The notes under the pieces: model-generated
The model's database searches: none
Told to the model about the DNA's origin: nothing
What the model saw: the letters and a program-made list of their open reading frames with translations, nothing else
Made by a program: the position numbers and the translations under genes
In this document: positions 26,158 to 33,200 of the stretch, in pieces
How the letters are laid out: every line of letters starts with the position of its first letter
How positions within the stretch are numbered: the stretch's first letter is position 1
Assembly: GCA_017632935.1 (NCBI GenBank)
Contig: JAGBQJ010000055.1
Coordinates: forward strand, 1-54,048
Direction of reading: 5' to 3'
From: Bacteroidales bacterium
GTDB lineage: Bacteria; Bacteroidota; Bacteroidia; Bacteroidales; F082
Length of the DNA: 54,048 bases

Positions 26158-27099
26158 ATGAAAGTCTTTAGAAACATCATAGAAACTCGAAATATTCCTA
26201 ACGCTGTGGTCACCATTGGCACTTTTGATGGCGTTCACCTCGGCCATCAAGCCATCTTCAACAAAATGAAGGCTTTGGCCCAAGGCATTGGAGGACAAAC
26301 CGTTGTGGTCACTTTTGAACCCCATCCCCGTCAGGTGCTCAACATCGATAGCTCCAATCTGCGTTTCCTTTGTACACCCGAGGAAAAGCTACAGAAATTC
26401 GAGGAGTTCGGCATCGACAATGTGGTCATCATCAACTTCACCAAGGAGTTTTCGCGCACGCCCTCTGAGGTATTCATCAAGGACTATATCATCGACAATA
26501 TCAAGCCTGCCTATATCGTGGTGGGCTACGACCATCACTTCGGCAAAAACCGCATGGGTGACTTCGGCCTACTTAACGACTTGATGAAAAGATACAATTT
26601 TAAGGTGGAACGTGTTGCTGCTCAGGATGTTGAGAATATCGCCGTCAGCTCCACGAAGATCAGGAATGCACTTGCTACGGGTAATGTGAGAAGTGCCAAT
26701 CGGCTTTTGGGCTATACATATTCCGTCACCGCCGAGGTCGTGGTGGGCAACAAAATCGGACGCACCTTGGGCTTCCCTACCGCCAACCTTGAACTCCCTC
26801 GGGAATACATGCTCATCAACAACCGTGGTGTTTATGCCTGTCTGGTCGACTATGAGGGCCAAACTTATAAAGCCATGGCCAACATAGGGCATCGACCTAC
26901 CATCGGCGACCGCAGCGAGAGCAACCCGCTCATCGAGGTTAATTTGTTTGACTTTGATGGCGACCTTTACGGCAAGCAAATCCATGTGCGCTTCATCGAC
27001 CGCATCCGCGACGAGGAGAAATTTGGCGGCTTGGACGCGCTGAAAGCCCAACTGGCACAAGACCGTGAGAAAGCCAAAGAGATCTTAGCACAGCTGTAA
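26158..27099 (+). CDS. ribF: Bifunctional riboflavin kinase/FMN adenylyltransferase
   Basis: 313 residues. It makes FMN from riboflavin and then FAD. The N-terminal nucleotidyltransferase domain has TIGTFDGVHLGHQAI (nucleotide-binding, HxGH) and the VVGYDHHFGKNRMGD segment, followed by ISSTKIR-like VSSTKIRNAL. The C-terminal kinase domain has GRTLGFPTANLELP (PTAN motif), GVYACLV and IGHRPTIGD. The full length is typical. The rlmH start overlaps its stop by one base, so the pair is translationally coupled. Confidence 0.96.
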   Translation: MKVFRNIIETRNIPNAVVTIGTFDGVHLGHQAIFNKMKALAQGIGGQTVVVTFEPHPRQVLNIDSSNLRFLCTPEEKLQKFEEFGIDNVVIINFTKEFSRTPSEVFIKDYIIDNIKPAYIVVGYDHHFGKNRMGDFGLLNDLMKRYNFKVERVAAQDVENIAVSSTKIRNALATGNVRSANRLLGYTYSVTAEVVVGNKIGRTLGFPTANLELPREYMLINNRGVYACLVDYEGQTYKAMANIGHRPTIGDRSESNPLIEVNLFDFDGDLYGKQIHVRFIDRIRDEEKFGGLDALKAQLAQDREKAKEILAQL

Positions 27100-27572
27100 T
27101 GAAGATTCTGTTATTGGTCATCGGGAAAACGGATGAAGACTATCTCATCACCGGCATCAAGAAATATGTGGGCCGCATCGGGCATTATGCCTCGTTCGAG
27201 ATGAAAGAGCTCCCCGACCCGCGCAACCGCAAGACCCTCAGCGAAGACCAACAAAAGAAGGCCGAAAGTTTTCTCCTGCTTCAACAACTACAACCTGGCG
27301 ACCAAGTCATCCTTTTGGACGAAAACGGTAAGCAATTTACCTCGGTGGACTTCGCCGAAAGCCTTGAAAAACAGATGGCTTCGGGTGCCAAGCGTTTGGT
27401 CTTCATCATTGGTGGACCTTATGGTTTCGCACAAGAGGTGTACGACCGCGCCAACGCCAAGATGTCGCTTTCACCCATGACCTTCAACCATCAGATGGTG
27501 CGTTTGATTTTCGTTGAACAGCTTTACCGAGCCTTTACGATATTGAAAGGCGAGCCGTATCACCATCAATAA
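27099..27572 (+). CDS. rlmH: 23S rRNA (pseudouridine1915-N3)-methyltransferase RlmH
   Basis: 157 residues, the usual size. It is a SPOUT-class enzyme that methylates pseudouridine 1915 in helix 69 of 23S rRNA with SAM. The knot-forming SAM-binding region LVFIIGGPYGFAQEVYDRAN, the segment DQVILLDENGKQFTS, and the C-terminal MTFNHQMVRLIFVEQLYRAFTILKGEPYHH are characteristic. It overlaps ribF by one base (TAATG). Confidence 0.96.
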   Translation: MKILLLVIGKTDEDYLITGIKKYVGRIGHYASFEMKELPDPRNRKTLSEDQQKKAESFLLLQQLQPGDQVILLDENGKQFTSVDFAESLEKQMASGAKRLVFIIGGPYGFAQEVYDRANAKMSLSPMTFNHQMVRLIFVEQLYRAFTILKGEPYHHQ

Positions 27573-27601
27573 TAATTCAATCTTTACATCGTTAAGACAA
27601 C

Positions 27602-28435
27602 ATGAAGACAATCAAAACCATACTTATACTTTGCGTGGCACTTTGCTTCGTCACCTCCTGCAAGAAAGAAGTCGACATGACCCTCGTGCAAAAGACCGTC
27701 CTCGAAAACGCTGACATCCGACAGATTGAAGTCAGCGACGCCTGGCAGGTGACCGTGGTCGCCGACAGCCGCAACTATGTCGAACTGGAGTATTCCGCCT
27801 ATCTTGAGCCAGGACTCGATATCAAAATGGTAGGCACACAACTCGAAATCGGATTTACGAGCAATGTCAATCCCGTCATCAGCTCCGTTTTTCGCGCCAC
27901 TGTCCACACGACACAACTCGAAAAACTCGAAGCCGACGACGCCTCTCAAGTGCAATGTGATGGCGAGTTCACGGGGCAGACCCTTGAAGTGGAACTGAGC
28001 GATGCCTCCAACTGCAACGGCCTCGTCTTTTCAGGAGAAAGCTGCCATATAAGTATGGAAGACGCTTCTTTGCTGACGGGCTTCCACTTTGTTGGCAGCC
28101 GTTGCAACGCCGAATTGGAAGGTGCCTCACAATTCAACGGACAGCTTGAGGCGACCGACTATCTGGAAATTGAGTTGGAAGATGCCTCTCGTTTCGTGAA
28201 CAAAGGCGGTGAGACGGCAGCGGCCCGTATCATAGTGCATGACGCCAGTCGACTGAATATGGTGGAGACCCAAGTCGGCGAGATGCATCTCGACATAAAA
28301 GGTGCCTCTGATGCTACGGTTCAGGTGACCAATCTGATGGAAGGGCAAATCCAAGAAGCCTCCATTGTGTTTTACAAGGGCCATCCGCAGCTCCAAGTCG
28401 ACTGTTCGGAAGATTCGAAGCTCTGCCCGATTTGA
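27602..28435 (+). CDS. GIN-domain (DUF2807) lipoprotein
   Basis: 277 residues. Lipobox FVTSC with lipidated Cys at about residue 20. The rest is a right-handed beta-helix-like GIN domain with repeated LEADDAS, VELSDAS, ISMEDAS, AELEGAS, IELEDAS and LDIKGAS units of about 20 residues, typical of DUF2807 'auto-transporter adhesin head' proteins of Bacteroidota. It is probably on the periplasmic or outer-membrane surface; the function is unknown. It follows rlmH by 29 bp and may be read through from it. Confidence 0.85.
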   Translation: MKTIKTILILCVALCFVTSCKKEVDMTLVQKTVLENADIRQIEVSDAWQVTVVADSRNYVELEYSAYLEPGLDIKMVGTQLEIGFTSNVNPVISSVFRATVHTTQLEKLEADDASQVQCDGEFTGQTLEVELSDASNCNGLVFSGESCHISMEDASLLTGFHFVGSRCNAELEGASQFNGQLEATDYLEIELEDASRFVNKGGETAAARIIVHDASRLNMVETQVGEMHLDIKGASDATVQVTNLMEGQIQEASIVFYKGHPQLQVDCSEDSKLCPI

Positions 28436-28495
28436 TTTTTGGCCTGAAATTTGATATTTTCTCCCCCGTTGCGCCGATGCAACATGAATTATTCC

Positions 28496-28503
28496 TATTT
28501 TTG
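28496..28503 (+). promoter_or_regulatory. -7 element (TATTTTTG) for the DUF4468 gene
   Basis: TAnnTTTG match 21 bp before the ATG at 28525; the likely promoter of the operon with the HMG-CoA reductase and GHMP kinase. Confidence 0.45.
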
Positions 28504-28524
28504 TAACCAAATTAAACACAGAAA

Positions 28525-29049
28525 ATGAAAAAAGTAGCATTGTTATTTGTCGCTGTCCTGTTTGCGACCGTTACCTTTGCCCAATCCACCATGCCCATCG
28601 ACCCAAAAACGGAGAAAATCAGTTTCCGCAAGGTCATCAACACCGTTGGCTCTGAGGATGAGGTGTTTAACCGCATCTACAGCCAGTTCATGAACAGCTA
28701 TTACAAGAGCCCTGCGACCATCCTACAGCAGAACGACGGACGCACCATGAAAGGCAAGCACCAATTCCAACTCGACAATGGTGACGCCGTGAAGTCGAAA
28801 TGGCCCTGGATCACCTATTATTTTACCATCGAGGTGCGCGAAGGACGTGTGCGCTACACCCTCTCCGACTTCATGCAGAAGACCCAATCCAACCATCCCT
28901 GCGAGGAATGGATGAACAAGGAAGATCCTTTGTATCAGCCTGTTTGGGACAAATACCTGGAACAGATTTCCGCTTTTGCCGAGGATTGGGGCAAGAAATT
29001 TGAAGAGAGCCTCGTGCCAGAGAAAGTTGTTGAAGAGGAGGAGTGGTAA
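28525..29049 (+). CDS. DUF4468-like secreted protein
   Basis: 174 residues with a signal peptide ending at TFAQS. The core has ISFRKVINTVGSEDEVFNRI, RTMKGKHQFQL, ITYYFTIEVREGRVRYTLSDF, the pattern of the DUF4468 (TBP-like fold) domain found in many exported Bacteroidota proteins of unknown role. It ends in an acidic EEEEW tail. The HMG-CoA reductase gene starts 6 bp later, so it heads a three-gene unit, although a functional link with mevalonate synthesis is not evident. Confidence 0.78.
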   Translation: MKKVALLFVAVLFATVTFAQSTMPIDPKTEKISFRKVINTVGSEDEVFNRIYSQFMNSYYKSPATILQQNDGRTMKGKHQFQLDNGDAVKSKWPWITYYFTIEVREGRVRYTLSDFMQKTQSNHPCEEWMNKEDPLYQPVWDKYLEQISAFAEDWGKKFEESLVPEKVVEEEEW

Positions 29050-29055
29050 AGGTCT

Positions 29056-30381
29056 ATGGCCACTCGCGAACGCATAAAGAAAGGCTTTTCGAAACTTCTC
29101 AAGGAAGAGAAGCTGAAGCTTATTGCCAATTATTTCGAGAACCCGGGCGAGGTCGTCAGCCTGCTGAAAAGCTATTGGCACCCCGACTCGAAGCAGCAGC
29201 AGCTCTTTGATGAGTTCAGCGAGAACACCATCACCAACTTCTATATTCCCTACGGCATCTCGCCCAACGTGACCATCAACGGCAAGGACTATGTCGTGCC
29301 CATGGTCATTGAGGAGAGCTCCGTGGTGGCGGCGGCTTCGGCAGCGGCCAAGTTCTGGGGCGACAGAGGCGGTTTCCATGCCGAGGTCATCGACGTGCGC
29401 AAGGTCGGACAAGTGCACTTCGGCTGGAGTGGCGACAAAGCCAAGCTTTTCGGGTTGTTTCCGAAGATCGAACAACGCCTGTTGCACGACACCGATGCCA
29501 TGACGGAGAAAATGCGCAAGCGCGGCGGCGGCATCCTCGGGATGAAGCTCATCGACTATAGCGCACAAATCCCTGACTATTACCAGATTCGCGTGGAGTT
29601 CGGCACAGGCGACGCCATGGGTGCCAACTTCATCAACTCAGCTTTGGAGCAGTTTGGGCACAGTTTGCAAGATTTCTTTGCCGAGCAAAAAGACCTACCT
29701 GAAGAGCTCCGCAAGGTGGAGATCATCATGACCATCCTCTCAAACAACACGCCCGACTGCCGCGTAAAGGTCTGGGTGGAATGCCCTGTAGAGCAGTTGG
29801 ATGGCATTGATGAACATCTCTCAGGTGCCGAATACGCCAAGAAATTCAAGAAGGCTGTCGACATCGCCCACATCGACATCGACCGTGCCACCACACACAA
29901 CAAGGGTATCTACAACGGCATCGACGCCGTGGTCATCGCCACGGGCAACGACTTCCGTGCCGTGGAGGCCGCCGGTCACACCTTCGCCTCACGCAACGGT
30001 CGCTACGAGAGCCTCTCGAGCGTGACCCTTGAAAACGGCATCTTCCACTTTGAACTGGAAGTGCCAATGGCCTTAGGTACCGTAGGCGGCCTGACCAGTT
30101 TGCATCCGCTAGCCAAGAAAACCCTGGAACTGTTAGGCAATCCCACCGCCAAGGAGCTGATGATGATCGCCGCCACCATGGGCTTGGCCAACAACTTCTC
30201 CGCTGTGCGTTCACTGACCACCAAGGGCATACAAGCCGGTCATATGAAGATGCACTTGAACAATATCTTGAACCAACTCCAGGCCACTGAAGAAGAGAAG
30301 AAGAAGGCACGCGAGTACTTCAAAGACAAGACGGTGTCGTATGCGGGTGTGGAACAATACCTAGACAGCCTGAGAAAATGA
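29056..30381 (+). CDS. mvaA: Class II hydroxymethylglutaryl-CoA reductase
   Basis: 441 residues. It interconverts HMG-CoA and mevalonate with NAD(P)H. Class II features are VPMVIEESSVVAAASAAAKFW with the catalytic Glu, GTGDAMGANFINSALE (cofactor-binding DAMG.N), the Lys region ATTHNKGIYNGIDAV, and the C-terminal flap GHMKMHLNNI with the catalytic His. Database names call this class 'degradative', but in Bacteroidota it is usually the biosynthetic enzyme of the mevalonate pathway. The GHMP kinase gene overlaps its end by 4 bp, which supports that role. Confidence 0.93.
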   Translation: MATRERIKKGFSKLLKEEKLKLIANYFENPGEVVSLLKSYWHPDSKQQQLFDEFSENTITNFYIPYGISPNVTINGKDYVVPMVIEESSVVAAASAAAKFWGDRGGFHAEVIDVRKVGQVHFGWSGDKAKLFGLFPKIEQRLLHDTDAMTEKMRKRGGGILGMKLIDYSAQIPDYYQIRVEFGTGDAMGANFINSALEQFGHSLQDFFAEQKDLPEELRKVEIIMTILSNNTPDCRVKVWVECPVEQLDGIDEHLSGAEYAKKFKKAVDIAHIDIDRATTHNKGIYNGIDAVVIATGNDFRAVEAAGHTFASRNGRYESLSSVTLENGIFHFELEVPMALGTVGGLTSLHPLAKKTLELLGNPTAKELMMIAATMGLANNFSAVRSLTTKGIQAGHMKMHLNNILNQLQATEEEKKKAREYFKDKTVSYAGVEQYLDSLRK

Positions 30382-31313
30382 GCCATTACCAAGCCCACGG
30401 GAAATTCCTTCTGACGGGAGAATACCTCGTCCTGAAAGGTGCTTTGGCCTTGGCTTTGCCGTTGAAATTAGGACAATCATTGACCATAGAGATGTTTCAG
30501 GAAACGTCTTTACAATGGAATGCCTACAAACCTGATGGTCCATGGTTTTCAGTTACAATGGACCCAAAAACCATGGAAATCATTGACTGTGACGACCAAC
30601 CGAAAGCCGAAAGACTGGTACAAATCCTACAGGCTGTCCGAAAGTTGAATCCTTCGGCATTTGAAAGGGGTCTACATTTTGAGACCCGTCTGGATTTTAA
30701 TCCCAACTGGGGCCTTGGTAGCAGCTCTACTTTGATTGCCAACCTCGCTCGTTGGGCGAATGTCAATCCTTACGAACTGCTGAAGCTGACCTTTGGCGGA
30801 TCGGGCTACGACATCGCCTGCGCCACTGGGGAACAACCGATTTATTATCAAATTAAAACCAAGGTCCCTGAGCCCGTCGAAGGGCCGACACCCATGGTTG
30901 AACCTATAGATTTCAACCCACCTTTTGCTGAGCATTTGTTTTTCATCTACCAAGGCCAAAAGCAAAGCTCATCGAAGGAAATCAAAGCCTTTATGGAAAA
31001 GGCGAATCCCGTTGACTTACAAAAAGATATAGAAGCCGTTTCGGAAATCAGCCGCGCCGTGCTGAAATGCCAAAATTTGGATGAATTCGGTCTCTTGATG
31101 CAGTGCCACGAACGCATCATCGCCCGCTGCATCGGGCAGGAACCCGTGCAAAAGCGCTTCCCCGACTTTGAAGGCGTGTTGAAATCCTTGGGCGCTTGGG
31201 GCGGTGATTTCATTCTGGCGGCAACCAACTGGGACGAAAACCAAGTGAAGGCCTATTTCAAGGAAAAAGGCTTAGAGGTGGTTTTTGGATACAAAGAGCT
31301 GGTACTCAATTAG
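30378..31313 (+). CDS. GYDIA-family GHMP kinase (probable mevalonate-pathway kinase)
   Basis: 311 residues of the GHMP kinase superfamily. Motifs: GKFLLTGEYLVLKGALALALP (N-terminal motif 1), NWGLGSSSTLIANLA (ATP-binding motif 2), GGSGYDIACA (the GYDIA motif naming the subfamily), and SLGAWGGDFILAAT (motif 3). Adjacent HMG-CoA reductase genes in Flavobacteria-type operons suggest it phosphorylates mevalonate or phosphomevalonate; the exact step is inference. Two dispersed palindromes are read in frame: residues about 36-46 (TIEMFQETSLQ, family A) and about 162-170 (KVPEPVEGP). They lie outside the kinase motifs. Confidence 0.85.
   Translation: MSHYQAHGKFLLTGEYLVLKGALALALPLKLGQSLTIEMFQETSLQWNAYKPDGPWFSVTMDPKTMEIIDCDDQPKAERLVQILQAVRKLNPSAFERGLHFETRLDFNPNWGLGSSSTLIANLARWANVNPYELLKLTFGGSGYDIACATGEQPIYYQIKTKVPEPVEGPTPMVEPIDFNPPFAEHLFFIYQGQKQSSSKEIKAFMEKANPVDLQKDIEAVSEISRAVLKCQNLDEFGLLMQCHERIIARCIGQEPVQKRFPDFEGVLKSLGAWGGDFILAATNWDENQVKAYFKEKGLEVVFGYKELVLN
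30485..30514. repeat. 30-bp palindrome family A, copy 4, degraded (core TTTCAGGAAA)
   Basis: Aligns over 30 bp with copy 2 with a few mismatches in the arms (GAGATG, GTCTTTACA). Inside the GHMP kinase gene, in frame. Confidence 0.7.
30863..30888. repeat. Palindrome of the CCTGAGC-CCGTCGAAGG type in the GHMP kinase gene
   Basis: GGTCCCTGAGC pairs imperfectly with the following GTCGAAGGGCC. The CTTCGAC..GCTCAGG repeat is known to be dispersed in several bacterial phyla. Read in frame as VPEPVEGP. Confidence 0.65.
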
Positions 31314-33111
31314 TAACTTCCGATACCGTCATCAGGCAATTCTTACAATCAAATTCAAGACGGAAGGTGTTTGCGCCATTACGAATGAACAAAGGCGTGG
31401 CCTTCTGCCCTGTTTCCTTGCTGCACATCCCGTTGGCATAGCGAATGCAATGGTGGCAGGTCATGAGGGCTGCGGGGATCTCATCTGGATCTACCTTGGT
31501 TGAGACGTAAGATTTTGCGTCTCTACAAGGACGATTATTCCGATGATTTTCAATCAATTCATCTGTCAATTTCGTCACCAGGTCGCGTTTCATCTCACCG
31601 ATGACCGAGGCGGGAATCAAACGTGGTTCTGTGAATTGCAATTCCAGATTCACGGAATTGAACACCGTGTCGCCCCATTGCAGGGCCTTCTTGCGGATGT
31701 TTTCGGTGGCCTTTTCGGGGTTGTTGGCGAGGATTTTGTCGCAATGGGTTGTCGTCATTGCGAGCGGAGCGAAGCAATCCAGCAAACAAGTTTCTTTGCC
31801 TAGATTGCTTCGTCGTTCCTCCTCGCAATGACGCGAAGCTGTCAATTCATACCCATCATCCGTTTCAGACAACACCAAATCAATGTCGATTTTGCGGTTG
31901 CCCGTGGAGGCCTCTACCTGTTTTTGCCATTCGAGGTCGTAATTACGGTAGATTTTCGCACCACGGAAGGCACCGTGGGGCCTGTTTGTAGAGACGCGCC
32001 ATGGCACGTGTCTACCATTCGGTACATTTACCACATCTGCACGCAGCCCCACTAATTCATTGTCCTGGTTCAGGAAACACAGGCCATCGCCGTTGTGCAG
32101 GGTCTTTTCGGTGTCGATTTCCATGCGGAGGGGGTTGCACCAGCTGACCTCGCCGATGTATTCGCCCATCGACTTGGGGGTGAAAGGCGAACCAATGCCC
32201 TTCTGCCGGCCATTAATGAAATAATCAGTGAAGCCGCGATTGAAGGATTTCTCGGGGTTGACCTCAAACGTGTAACTGCAATGCCCATGGGAAGCCTGTT
32301 CCAAATCGGAACGACGACTTATGATTTCGTCCAACTTTCGCCGATAATAGGCCGTCACGTTCTTCACATAGTCAGCGTCTTTCAGCCGGCCCTCGATCTT
32401 GAAACTCGTGATGCCTGCATCAATCAATTCTTCCAAATGCGCGCTGTTGTTGAGGTCTTTCAGGCAGAGCAGATGACGGTTCTTGATCAGCAATTTCCCA
32501 TTCTCGTCCAACAAATCCCATGGGAGGCGGCAGGGCTGGGCACAGGCACCACGGTTAGCGCTGCGGTTGCCGATATACTGGCTAAGATAGCACTGCCCGC
32601 TATGGCTGACACACAAGGCTCCATGCACAAAAAACTCCAAAGGCACCGTGGTCTTCTCGCGGATTTCCCGAATCTGTTTCAAACTCAGCTCACGGCCAAG
32701 GACAACCTGTTCGAAACCCAGTTGTTCCAATTGCTGAACTTTCTCCACCGTCAGGTTGTCGCACTGCGTGCTGGCATGAAGCGGAATGGGCGGCAGGTCG
32801 AGTTGGAGCAGTTGCATATCCTGCACGATGAGCGCATCGACGCCAGCGTTCCAGCAGTCGTAGGCTATCTTTCGGGCACGTTCCAACTCACGTTCATACA
32901 GCAAGGTGTTTAGCGTGACGTACACTTTGGCGTCGTACAAGGCCGCATGGCGACAGAGGCGTTCGATGTCTTCGATGCTGTTGGAAGCCTTTTCACGGGC
33001 GCCGAAGTCGGGACCACCGATATAGACGGCATCGGCACCATGGTTGATGGCAGCCATGCCTACCTCGGCATCTTTGGCGGGCGAAAGCAGTTCTATCTTC
33101 TTCGTTTTCAT
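31306..33111 (-). CDS. U32 family peptidase with three in-frame palindrome insertions
   Basis: 601 residues. The N-terminal U32 domain (about 5-300) has IELLSPAKDAEVGMAAINHGADAVYIGG, HASTQCDNLT, FFVHGALCVSHSGQCYLS and NRGACAQPCRLPW, and GITSFKIEGRLKDADYV. Relatives (YegQ, RlhA) act in RNA hydroxylation or proteolysis. The C-terminal half (DUF3656-like) is interrupted by three repeat-derived segments: residues 366-375 (GRHVPWRVST), about 426-452 (RHCEEERRSN ... DCFAPLAMT), and about 529-538 (PCRDAKSYVST). A Cys cluster (CHHCIRYANGMCSKE, FDCKNCLM) closes the protein. Its -7 (complement of 33116-33123) sits 5 bp before the ATG, so the mRNA may be leaderless. The reading frame is intact. Confidence 0.9.
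   Translation of the reverse strand: MKTKKIELLSPAKDAEVGMAAINHGADAVYIGGPDFGAREKASNSIEDIERLCRHAALYDAKVYVTLNTLLYERELERARKIAYDCWNAGVDALIVQDMQLLQLDLPPIPLHASTQCDNLTVEKVQQLEQLGFEQVVLGRELSLKQIREIREKTTVPLEFFVHGALCVSHSGQCYLSQYIGNRSANRGACAQPCRLPWDLLDENGKLLIKNRHLLCLKDLNNSAHLEELIDAGITSFKIEGRLKDADYVKNVTAYYRRKLDEIISRRSDLEQASHGHCSYTFEVNPEKSFNRGFTDYFINGRQKGIGSPFTPKSMGEYIGEVSWCNPLRMEIDTEKTLHNGDGLCFLNQDNELVGLRADVVNVPNGRHVPWRVSTNRPHGAFRGAKIYRNYDLEWQKQVEASTGNRKIDIDLVLSETDDGYELTASRHCEEERRSNLGKETCLLDCFAPLAMTTTHCDKILANNPEKATENIRKKALQWGDTVFNSVNLELQFTEPRLIPASVIGEMKRDLVTKLTDELIENHRNNRPCRDAKSYVSTKVDPDEIPAALMTCHHCIRYANGMCSKETGQKATPLFIRNGANTFRLEFDCKNCLMTVSEVTN
31498..31527. repeat. 30-bp palindrome family A, copy 5 (core TAAGATTTTG)
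   Basis: GGTTGAGACG/CGTCTCTACA arms, the left arm with two mismatches. Inside the U32 gene, read in frame as (P)CRDAKSYVST. Confidence 0.8.
31755..31832. repeat. Family B palindrome, copy 2, inside the U32 gene
   Basis: CATTGCGAGCGGAGCGAAGC (from 31755) pairs with GCTTCGTCGTTCCTCCTCGC (31807-31826) around a loop of about 30 nt. Read in frame on the minus strand as RHCEEERRSN...DCFAPLAMT. Confidence 0.85.
31987..32016. repeat. 30-bp palindrome family A, copy 6 (core CGCCATGGCA)
   Basis: TGTAGAGACG / CGTGTCTACC arms. Inside the U32 gene, read in frame as GRHVPWRVST. Confidence 0.87.
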
Positions 33112-33154
33112 GCCGCAAAATTAAGGTTTTTCGGGACGATAACGATATAATTCT

Positions 33155-33162
33155 TATTTTTG
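33155..33162 (+). promoter_or_regulatory. -7 element (TATTTTTG) for the O-acylation operon
   Basis: TAnnTTTG match 38 bp before the GTG at 33201; the likely single promoter of the five-gene operon. Confidence 0.5.
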
Positions 33163-33200
33163 CAAGTTTAAACCCGAGTATTTAAATAAGTGTATCGCTT

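Noticed and set aside
31755-31832. The peptide RHCEEERRSN...LAMT considered as a conserved protein domain
   Set aside because: It is the translation of a dispersed DNA palindrome and its similarity to other proteins comes from the repeat, not from protein homology.
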